Made by a program: the position numbers and the translations under genes
Source: an uncultured Clostridia bacterium
Lineage (GTDB): Bacteria > Bacillota > Clostridia > UBA1381
Length of the DNA: 19,363 bases
Direction: 5' to 3'
Assembly: GCA_934462945.1 (NCBI GenBank)
Contig: CAKSJF010000043.1
Location: 1-19,363 of the forward strand
Notes under the pieces: generated by a model
The model's database searches: none
Seen by the model: only the letters and a program-made list of their open reading frames with translations
What the model was told of the DNA's origin: nothing
Shown: piece by piece, positions 8,801 to 14,676 of the stretch
Layout: each line of letters begins with the position of its first letter
Numbering within the stretch: the stretch's first letter is position 1

Positions 8801-10189
8801 AAGCAGGTGTACGTGAACGGTGAGCAGAACAGAGTGAGTCTGGTGGAGGGAATGACTTGTCGGTATGCAGGGCTTGCGCCGGATCAGGACTATTATGTTG
8901 CGGTTGTGCCGGTGATGTCGGACAAACGGGAGAATACCACAGTAACGCCAACCAAAATCCATACCGGATCGCAGACTGGCGGTGAAACGCTTGCAGGTTT
9001 ATTTTGCATGAACGAGTATCCGAACGGAGGCGGAGCGCATCAGCAGCATGCGGATGAAAACAAGAATCTGCAAACGAAGCGAAAGTTAATCAGCGACACG
9101 GAGGTGATGTCGAAAACGAGATACTGGCTGAACAGTCAGTCTGTATTTGATCTGTACGGAGCAGTTGGATTTGGAGCAATGCAGTATGCCAAGGAAGAAC
9201 AAATGCAGCTTTTGAATCAAAACGGCATTTACTCCTTTGTGCACAGCAATGAGCCGGAAATTCAGAATAACGATTATTACCAGTCGCACCCGGAGGAATA
9301 TTATGAACAGATAAAAGCGCTTTATCAGACGGTCAAAAGTTTTAACGAAAAGAATCTTTTAGCGGAAGCCTCTATCTGCGGAACAGACAAGCTTGCATTT
9401 ATCCGGTCGCTGTATGAGACGGCAAAGGCACAGAATGAAAACTTTGCAGATTATTATGATATTTTTGATGTGCATGCCTATTGCAAGGCATTTGAAAACA
9501 AGGATCAGGATGCAAAGTACTATCATTACCTGGATGCAGAAACCGACCATGTACCGGAGCATTTATTCTATAAGGTGGATAAGGTTCGTGAACTGATGAG
9601 GGAATACGGAGCGGAAAAGCCGATTGTCTTTACCGAAATCGGATGGTCAACTTTCCAAAAGGAGAACTGCGCACCGGGCGGTGGATGGACAAACGATCCG
9701 GTAACCGAAGAGCAGCAGGCAAATTTTTTGGCAAGAACCTATTTAATCTCTGCCCTGTGCGGTGTGGAGAATGTATTTTGGTATGCCTTTCAGGATGACG
9801 GTGTGCAGGATGCGGAACAAACAGCCAGTGTCAACAGTGAGAGATGCTTTGGGATTGTGGACTGGTACGGCAATCCGAAGCCGGCATATTATGCGTACTA
9901 TCAGTTAGGAAAGCTTTTGGAGCATGCAGAGGTTGTAAAAAGGATTGACACACTTTCTCATCCGAACTACGGAGCGGTTTTTTACGACCGGGAAAAGGAT
10001 TTGTATTTAACGGCGCTTTGGAATAACAGCGGCAATGGCGCGAGTGTGTCTATGACCACGGCAGAGGAAAGCATTCTGCGGCTTGACCGGGATGGAAATG
10101 CAGCCTATATCAGTCCGGAGGAGATTGAGATTGGCTCTGCGCCGATCTATCTCTATACCAGAGATGAGCCGATTTTTGAGGAAAAATAA
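5882..10189 (+). CDS. Giant secreted multidomain glycoside hydrolase (clan GH-A), paralogue of the preceding gene
   Basis: This 1435-aa protein has a signal peptide (MTRRWTALLCSAVLVFTQLPELRSSA). Domains in order: an N-terminal discoidin-like module about 33-241; a helical FIVAR-like segment 247-311 (two repeats around SALSEQ and KDALIAETERQIRALI); a second copy of the N-terminal module 314-512; a beta domain 515-622 (LIAAVYSQEGRLKRV, VRAFVITSLDRLTPL); discoidin-like domains 640-777 and 785-912; fibronectin-III-like 925-1027; TIM barrel about 1035-1350; and a closing beta domain ending in GSAPIYLYT. Clan GH-A residues are visible: VHSNEPE (acid/base E1124) and VFTEIGW (nucleophile E1252). The barrel aligns with the upstream paralogue at KTR, VHSNEPE/MHSNGNE, DxHxYCK, VPExLFxK, KPIVxTEIG and the DDG loop. 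It lacks the Ig-like and CBM9-like tail of its neighbour. The GH family and substrate are not assigned. It has no anchor motif. It is 100 bases after the preceding gene with no terminator between. Confidence 0.85.
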   Translation: MTRRWTALLCSAVLVFTQLPELRSSAADRETRYVLSENAFRSEDVLMYQDDFGIDLQTLKTGAEYTWDTQDQEIQFYDDYVSVDGSYRKTIGGQDLRSGNIRSWLVQDGGFPGETWSQWGYRDWETVRFDLKHSYPVDAVDLWDYNRGKDGTWAMGEIEIYAGNSRDQMDLVWSGMANQTTTQAEYDAGAYHYNRTPASFPKVSARYLDIRFKSAETLQAGENEYSCQQVRPVEIVIFGNLPYAKQQGELAAERQRAEDFLERGEYYQSTSALSEQVLCLNDAIGQETVTEEEKDALIAETERQIRALIPRGDYYTLSGNTWSEGDSSYYQIWDEQLMLKTAAENQPGYRWINTRTNLAGEEQDIYDYDFTDGNGTLQRSAKSNDPDCKALTNGYLANNDGNQNVNGAWCPKGPSVFEFDLGGIYPVDRLDMILKQYASVQQIQIFVSEDGEHYQKIAEQAGNTESSAQNADRVPLYFQSVRFAPTMARYLRVIPWNQGYQQDFCEAAVFGWLAPIERNPRAENVRFTDEADQTQTVYYGVDALYAAADVCDTSAELIAAVYSQEGRLKRVLRTNQEDYELGVPYSLKIKISPLEVGDQVRAFVITSLDRLTPLGKCADIRCIDGTAQGIISGNSVGADVSSYALCEGYDWVLNGETSQAFLQNGDTLFDGDRTALFEGEQMSIRLHFQNTVRVEKINLYAMCSPELAVGTVEVSASMDGISYEPVEGKLKIPSGKLNRIMPVSLDFSDVYARHLKITVKKSQDADGMGLSELEVYGHPAEFSKQRFTGYTYETAVPFRTEQDLLEADSSLDALNHSSDPVETAGNYASVIYDLGGYYQPEDVTVYGDFAGGEVLTSVDGFSYYQAAVLVLQNGKAHACGKANQNARYIKVVLHRGALSRIVLREIVVTGRSRYDRNAEKNSLAEPVSVKAELKANNILTLDWSGYPAEQNDVVEYKVYISDRVFGNTSRMDLKQVYVNGEQNRVSLVEGMTCRYAGLAPDQDYYVAVVPVMSDKRENTTVTPTKIHTGSQTGGETLAGLFCMNEYPNGGGAHQQHADENKNLQTKRKLISDTEVMSKTRYWLNSQSVFDLYGAVGFGAMQYAKEEQMQLLNQNGIYSFVHSNEPEIQNNDYYQSHPEEYYEQIKALYQTVKSFNEKNLLAEASICGTDKLAFIRSLYETAKAQNENFADYYDIFDVHAYCKAFENKDQDAKYYHYLDAETDHVPEHLFYKVDKVRELMREYGAEKPIVFTEIGWSTFQKENCAPGGGWTNDPVTEEQQANFLARTYLISALCGVENVFWYAFQDDGVQDAEQTASVNSERCFGIVDWYGNPKPAYYAYYQLGKLLEHAEVVKRIDTLSHPNYGAVFYDREKDLYLTALWNNSGNGASVSMTTAEESILRLDRDGNAAYISPEEIEIGSAPIYLYTRDEPIFEEK

Positions 10190-10192
10190 AAT

Positions 10193-10228
10193 TTTCCTAT
10201 TTATAAATCGCCCGAGGTGTGATAAAAT
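10193..10228 (+). promoter_or_regulatory. Possible promoter of the sensor/regulator genes
   Basis: A TAAAAT at 10223-10228 could be a -10 element, with TTTATA (10200-10205) at 17 bases as a weak -35. A TTTCCTATT motif (10193-10201) starts exactly 30 bases upstream of the -10, the same arrangement as at the GH38 promoter (14599 and 14629). No terminator separates the hydrolase gene from the sensor, so read-through transcription is also possible. Confidence 0.35.
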
Positions 10229-10250
10229 AGAGTAGGAGGGGAGTGGTTTC

Positions 10251-11162
10251 GTGTTTGTTCAGCTAAGAAGAAAGTTTTATTCAGTTTTGATTGTAATTCT
10301 GGCATTGGTCGCGGTATTAATGGGATCTGCTTATGTTGTGATCGAAAATGCACTGGTGAATGATTACACCTCCAAAACAGCGGATCTTGCCCGAAAGGTG
10401 GCAAATGATTTCCGGATCAAATCTGATTATGCAGAGGATATTGCACTTTTGTTTGTGGGTCAGCTGGTGGAAAAAACAGATCAGAACGGCGAAATTAAGA
10501 ATGAAGAATTTCAGGGCAATCTGAATACCATCAGAATTTACGACAGTGACATTGACGGACTGGGGATTTTCTGGGATAACGGAAGATACATGCTTTCTGC
10601 GTCTGCATATTTCAAGTATGCGCAGGAGCTTAGGGAGCTGTCCGGGAATGTCGGTGAAAAAAGATGGTTTGTGGTGAGCGACGGGCAAAACAGCGGATAT
10701 ATTTTTCTGATTCTTCCGATTGTCAATAGCAAAAGCCAGGAGCGCGGCTTTGCCGCGGTAGATGTCACACCGCTAAAGCGGATTTATGATTCGGAAAACA
10801 TGTTTTTTCAGGATGCTGTTGCCTATCTGGAAACGGACGGAAACCGCTTGTATCTGGGCGGTGCTGGGTCGAGGTATCAGGAGGATTCCTCCGTTATGAC
10901 ACAATCGGAGCAGTTACAGGACGGCTTTCAAATTGTGATGAAATTGCCGATGAGCGAGGTAGAGGACAGATTGCGGCATGTGAAGTTATTTCTGATTCTG
11001 TTTGGTGTTTTGTGTGTGGGATTTGCGTATGTTACAGTGCGGCATATGGTGCGCAGGATTACGTTTGAACTGGAAACACTGAAACGGGAAATTGATACAT
11101 ATGCGAAAAATGGAAGCGGTAAAGGAGTACGGTATGATGATGACAGTAATGGTAGTGGATGA
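10251..11162 (+). CDS. Two-TM extracytoplasmic sensor protein lacking a kinase domain
   Basis: This 303-aa membrane protein begins at GTG 10251, 9 bases after AGGAGGGG. Helix 1 spans about 9-31 (FYSVLIVILALVAVLMGSAY) and helix 2 about 244-263 (VKLFLILFGVLCVGFAYVTV). Between them is a ~210-residue extracytoplasmic region that looks Cache-like (DIDGLGIFWDNGRYMLS, RWFVVSDGQNSGYIFLILPIVN, ERGFAAVDVTPLKRIYD). After helix 2 only the first helix of a HAMP-like region remains (RRITFELETLKREIDTYAKNG), and then the protein ends in GSG. There is no phospho-acceptor His, no HATPase domain and no output domain. Its last 29 bases overlap the response-regulator gene in another frame. It may be an auxiliary receptor for the kinase encoded downstream, or a kinase gene truncated by deletion. 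Confidence 0.75.
   Translation: MFVQLRRKFYSVLIVILALVAVLMGSAYVVIENALVNDYTSKTADLARKVANDFRIKSDYAEDIALLFVGQLVEKTDQNGEIKNEEFQGNLNTIRIYDSDIDGLGIFWDNGRYMLSASAYFKYAQELRELSGNVGEKRWFVVSDGQNSGYIFLILPIVNSKSQERGFAAVDVTPLKRIYDSENMFFQDAVAYLETDGNRLYLGGAGSRYQEDSSVMTQSEQLQDGFQIVMKLPMSEVEDRLRHVKLFLILFGVLCVGFAYVTVRHMVRRITFELETLKREIDTYAKNGSGKGVRYDDDSNGSG
11121..11127 (+). promoter_or_regulatory. Ribosome binding site of the response regulator, inside the sensor gene
   Basis: AAAGGAG lies 6 bases before ATG 11134, the first of three consecutive ATG codons. It is embedded in the sensor's last codons, giving overlapping, probably coupled translation. It supports 11134 rather than the longer in-frame reading from 11092. 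Confidence 0.75.
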
Positions 11163-12735
11163 TGAATACCTGGTTCGGAGAGGAATTAAGGAAACAATCG
11201 ATTGGGAAAGCTATGGCTTTTCCATTGTGTGCGAGGCGGTAAACGGGATTGACGGATATGAGAAATATTTAAAATTTCGTCCGGATATTATTATTACCGA
11301 TGTCAGAATGAAACGGTCTACCGGATTGGAGCTGATTGAAAAGCTTCGTGCTTTGACGGACTTTGACAGCGAAATTGTAATCATTTCGGCATATGATGAT
11401 TTTGAGTATGTGAAAAAAGCGTTGGAGCATCATGTCAGCGCCTATATCTTAAAGCCAATCCGGGAGGAAGAACTCATTTCGGTGATGCTGAAAGCAAAAA
11501 GCGTGCTGAAAGAAAAGCGGGAGAATAAAGATCTGATTGCGAATATGTCCGAGGAGCTTTCAGTTATCCGGAATAATTTTATCCGGGATTTGCTGGACGG
11601 AAAGATTAAGGATCCGGACAGTATTTCAAAAAAATGCGAACTGTGCGAAATCACGCTCCCGACTAAGGAATATACCGTGGTTTGCTTAAAGCTTGACAAT
11701 ATGATGAGCGTGGCGGAAAATACCAAGCAGCTCCAGGAGGATTTGGAGGAAACGCTTTCCTATTGTGCGGAGCTGCCAAATAGCTTATATTTTATCTCCT
11801 GTGAAATTTCAGAATGCAGCATGGCGCTTTTGATGTTTCATCATGACGATAACTACAAGCTGCTGCAATCCTCGCTTTCTCCGCTGACCGATTTTCTTTC
11901 TACGGTCAAGGAGCAGTTTGAAACAGCAACCGGCAGAACCATCTCCATCGGCTATTCGACAGGGCATGTCGGCATGGAGGAAATCAGCATTGCTTATGAG
12001 GAGGCAAAAAGAGCGCTTGCGCATAAAGGTTTTGTCGGCGATAATTCGATTATCGATTTTGTCACCGTTCCAAAGGTGATGAATTCTGCGCTTGTTTTTT
12101 CCAATGAGGACATTGAAAAAATCTTAGACGCAGCAGAGCAGAATAACCGGGAGCAGGCACACAATATTTTAGACAGCTTTTTTGAAAAGATCAAAAAGAA
12201 TCCGTCTGTGGATATTGAAAGCTTAAAGGACGTTATGCTGGAAGTTTCGATTGTTCTTTTAAGGCGGCATTTCCGGAACGTGGATGAAATTAACGAGGTA
12301 TACGGACGGCGTGTGATTCCGTCGAATGAGTTAAAGCGGCTGGAAAATGTAGAAGCGATTGAGGCTTGGGTAAACGACATTGCAGATCAGCTGTTCTGCG
12401 CCAGAATGGATGAGGATAAGAACGGTTATGTCTTTCAAATCAAGGAACGGATTGATCAGCATTATAAGGATTCCATCACAGCAGAGGAAATTGCAGAGGA
12501 GCTGCATATCAGCTCCTACTATCTGATGCACCTGTTCAAGGAATCGGAGGGCATGACCTTTAACCAGTATCTTACCAAGGTGCGGATTGATAAAGCAAGC
12601 GAAATGATCGAATCCGGTCAGTATAAGGTATATGAGGTGGCAGAGGCGGTTGGCTATCATGATCCGGCATATTTTTCTTACATTTATAAAAAAGTTACCG
12701 GACACAGCCCGAAAAAAGCGATGATGCGGAAATAA
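11134..12735 (+). CDS. YesN-type response regulator (REC + AraC-family DNA-binding domain)
   Basis: This is a 533-aa cytoplasmic transcription factor. The receiver domain spans 1-120, with the acidic pair D9/D10 (VVDDE), phospho-acceptor D56 (IIITDVRMK), switch residue S85 (VIISAYDDF) and K107 (ILKPI). A long central region (about 125-425) contains a helical, coiled segment and a GGDEF-degenerate-like stretch (GRTISIGYSTGHVGMEEISIAYEEAKRAL). The C-terminal AraC/XylS domain (430-533) has two helix-turn-helices: ITAEEIAEELHISSYYLMHLFKE and YKVYEVAEAVGYHDPAYFSYIYKKVTGHSP. In this family, phosphorylation by a YesM-type kinase leads to activation of carbohydrate-use promoters through direct repeats near the -35. 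It overlaps the sensor gene by 29 bases, and the kinase ATG follows its stop by 6 bases, so the three genes form one unit. The likely targets are the flanking hydrolase genes (inference). Confidence 0.9.
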   Translation: MMMTVMVVDDEYLVRRGIKETIDWESYGFSIVCEAVNGIDGYEKYLKFRPDIIITDVRMKRSTGLELIEKLRALTDFDSEIVIISAYDDFEYVKKALEHHVSAYILKPIREEELISVMLKAKSVLKEKRENKDLIANMSEELSVIRNNFIRDLLDGKIKDPDSISKKCELCEITLPTKEYTVVCLKLDNMMSVAENTKQLQEDLEETLSYCAELPNSLYFISCEISECSMALLMFHHDDNYKLLQSSLSPLTDFLSTVKEQFETATGRTISIGYSTGHVGMEEISIAYEEAKRALAHKGFVGDNSIIDFVTVPKVMNSALVFSNEDIEKILDAAEQNNREQAHNILDSFFEKIKKNPSVDIESLKDVMLEVSIVLLRRHFRNVDEINEVYGRRVIPSNELKRLENVEAIEAWVNDIADQLFCARMDEDKNGYVFQIKERIDQHYKDSITAEEIAEELHISSYYLMHLFKESEGMTFNQYLTKVRIDKASEMIESGQYKVYEVAEAVGYHDPAYFSYIYKKVTGHSPKKAMMRK

Positions 12736-12741
12736 AGTGCG

Positions 12742-14508
12742 ATGAAAATATTTGATAAATTACAAGAGGGTAAAGAGTATACAGAGGGGCAGAATGGCAA
12801 GAAAAGCAAGCGGAGGTATCAATACTGGAGCTATCAGCGAATCTATATCCGGCTGCTTTTGGTCATTCTGACCTTTTCGGTGATTCCCTGCGTCCTGATC
12901 GGACTCTGGGCAAACTACTATATCAAAAATGTTGTGCTGGATCATTATATGGAAGAATACTTAAACAGCATTTATCAAAATGTTTCGGACGGTATGAATC
13001 ATTATATTGACCAGGTGTCGGCATATGCAGTTTATATTTTTTCCGACGGAAAAATCTATTCGATTGCAGATGATCCGAACTTGTCCGAGCAGGAGAAAAC
13101 AAAAGAAATCCAGGACTATCTCAATCGGAATCAGAGCAGCATTGCTGAAAATGTGGACATTGTGATCCGCCCGGATTTTGTAATCCGGAAAAAGGAAGAA
13201 ACAATCAGTATGCCCAAGGAAAACTATCAGGTACCGCTGCGGCATACCAACATTATTATTTTAAAAGAACTTGCGGAAAATGACCGGGGCGAAAAATATA
13301 TTGTGTTCGGAAGATCTGTCTATAATTTAGACCGGGAGAAAAAGGAGTTTGATCTGTATATCTATGTTCCGGAAAGTAAGATTTATCAGGCAATTGAGGA
13401 AATCAACCACGATAACAACCTCTTGTATCTGACGGTGGACGACCTGGTGATGAGCCATCCGGACAAGCAAAAGCTTGGGCGGTATGTTCTGTTTCCGGAT
13501 CAGTCGGTAGCAGGAAAGGGACTGACAAAACGGCGCATGGGCGATTTCTTTTACGATTACCGTCCGCTTTCTCTGAAAATCGCAACCCAGGGGCAATGGG
13601 TGATTGAAAGCCGTATGGACTATCAGATGCTTTATCAGGCAACCGAGAAAATGCAGCGTGAAACCGTCCGCATGATCCTGTTTGCAGTGGCAGCGGCGCT
13701 ATTGATTGCAGTGCTTGTTCCGGTGTCGCTCCTGCGCTCCATTTCCTCTCTGAAACGCAGAATGCAAGATTTTGTGATGAATCGAACCGAGCCTAATGGG
13801 TCAAAATGCTCCTATGCAGAAATTCATGAGCTGGAGGAGAGTTTTAATCAGATGGTGGTGGAAATTAACGATCTGATGGAGCGGAACGTAATGGAAAAGG
13901 AAAAGCAGCGGCGCGCAGAGTTGCAGGCGCTGCAAGCGCAGATCAATCCGCATTTTATTTATAATGCGCTTGATTCCATTGCCTGGTATGCCAAGATTGA
14001 AAAGCAAAGCTATATTGCAGATATGGTGTACGAGCTGGCAAACTTTTTCCGGATTAGTTTGCATAAGGGCGATAATATCATTCGTCTGAGCGATGAGATC
14101 AGTCATGTAGAAAGCTATATTGCAATCGAGCAAATGCGTTTCCCGGATATGTTTGAGGTGGAATATAAAATCCAGGAGGATTTGCTGGAGGAAAAAATCA
14201 TTAAAATCATTTTGCAGCCGATTGTGGAAAACTGTATCAAGCATGGATTTGAAAATGTAGACAGCGGCGGAAAAATCAATATCACAGCCTATGATACAGA
14301 CAGGGATATTATTTTCGAGGTAGAGGATAACGGAAACGGTATGGAGTTTGATCCTCTGTCGCGTGAGCAGGAATCCTCAGTTGGATATGGAATCAAAAAT
14401 GTGAATGAGCGAATTAAGTTAGAATACGGAGAGCAGTATGGGCTGAGTTTTCATAGTACACCAGGTGAAGGAACGCTTGTCCGCATCCGAATTGGTAAAA
14501 TCAAATAG
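12742..14508 (+). CDS. YesM-type sensor histidine kinase
   Basis: This 588-aa membrane kinase has a basic cytoplasmic N-terminus of about 33 residues. TM1 is about 34-56 (IYIRLLLVILTFSVIPCVLIG). A ~250-residue extracytoplasmic sensor region follows, then TM2 about 310-331 (MILFAVAAALLIAVLVPVSLL). A HAMP-like linker (332-390) leads to a His_kinase domain with phospho-acceptor H404 in ALQAQINPHFIYNALDSIAW. The HATPase domain has N-box E496-N497 (QPIVENCIKHGF), DNGNGM (529-534) and GYGIKNVNER, and ends in TPGEGTLVRIRI. All core kinase motifs are present, so this enzyme can supply the phosphoryl group for the response regulator just upstream. The ribosome site is weak (GGA 11 bases before the ATG), which suggests translational coupling to the regulator gene 6 bases upstream. 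A terminator follows directly. The ligand is unknown, presumably a sugar or oligosaccharide. Confidence 0.92.
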   Translation: MKIFDKLQEGKEYTEGQNGKKSKRRYQYWSYQRIYIRLLLVILTFSVIPCVLIGLWANYYIKNVVLDHYMEEYLNSIYQNVSDGMNHYIDQVSAYAVYIFSDGKIYSIADDPNLSEQEKTKEIQDYLNRNQSSIAENVDIVIRPDFVIRKKEETISMPKENYQVPLRHTNIIILKELAENDRGEKYIVFGRSVYNLDREKKEFDLYIYVPESKIYQAIEEINHDNNLLYLTVDDLVMSHPDKQKLGRYVLFPDQSVAGKGLTKRRMGDFFYDYRPLSLKIATQGQWVIESRMDYQMLYQATEKMQRETVRMILFAVAAALLIAVLVPVSLLRSISSLKRRMQDFVMNRTEPNGSKCSYAEIHELEESFNQMVVEINDLMERNVMEKEKQRRAELQALQAQINPHFIYNALDSIAWYAKIEKQSYIADMVYELANFFRISLHKGDNIIRLSDEISHVESYIAIEQMRFPDMFEVEYKIQEDLLEEKIIKIILQPIVENCIKHGFENVDSGGKINITAYDTDRDIIFEVEDNGNGMEFDPLSREQESSVGYGIKNVNERIKLEYGEQYGLSFHSTPGEGTLVRIRIGKIK

Positions 14509-14512
14509 AGAT

Positions 14513-14552
14513 ACACTCGGCGGAGTAAAAAAGCTTTGCCGGGTGTTTTTTT
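14513..14552 (+). terminator. Intrinsic terminator after the histidine kinase
   Basis: ACACTCGGC (14513-14521) pairs with GCCGGGTGT (14538-14546), with one G-T wobble, followed by seven T residues (14546-14552). It begins 5 bases after the kinase stop and closes the hydrolase/regulator unit. Confidence 0.88.
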
Positions 14553-14572
14553 GCAATTTTTTCAAAAAGTCC

Positions 14573-14602
14573 GCAGGATATCTAAAGAAATAGCAGGATT
14601 TC
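14573..14602 (+). promoter_or_regulatory. Direct-repeat candidate operator upstream of the GH38 promoter
   Basis: GCAGGATATC (14573) and GCAGGATTTC (14593) match at 9 of 10 positions and start 20 bases apart, about two helical turns, just upstream of the -35 region at 14606. This geometry is known for AraC-family activator sites. Binding by the response regulator encoded at 11134 is an inference. Confidence 0.45.
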
Positions 14603-14605
14603 CTA

Positions 14606-14634
14606 TTCCTTTTAGTGTGTATAAATTGTATAAT
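14606..14634 (+). promoter_or_regulatory. Promoter of the GH38/HAD unit
   Basis: A perfect TATAAT -10 (14629-14634) sits 17 bases from a poor -35 (TTCCTT, 14606-14611), as expected for an activator-dependent promoter. It lies after the upstream terminator and 43 bases before the TTG start, so the GH38 gene cannot begin at the upstream in-frame ATG at 14536. Confidence 0.7.
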
Positions 14635-14661
14635 AACATAGAGAGCAAAAGTAATCAAAAT

Positions 14662-14667
14662 GAGGGG
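14662..14667 (+). promoter_or_regulatory. Ribosome binding site deciding the TTG start of the GH38 gene
   Basis: GAGGGG is 9 bases before TTG 14677. The encoded protein then starts right at the family's first strand (VKKIDVVSNTHWD), matching the short N-terminus of other bacterial GH38 enzymes. Confidence 0.75.
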
Positions 14668-14676
14668 TGTTATACG

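Noticed and set aside
13801..14244. 147-codon minus-strand frame opposite the histidine kinase core
   Set aside because: It overlaps the conserved His_kinase/HATPase coding region and has no independent signals.
14536..14676. Extended N-terminus of the GH38 frame from ATG 14536
   Set aside because: It would begin inside the upstream terminator and before the -10 element. The GAGGGG-TTG start at 14677 fits both promoter and family N-terminus.
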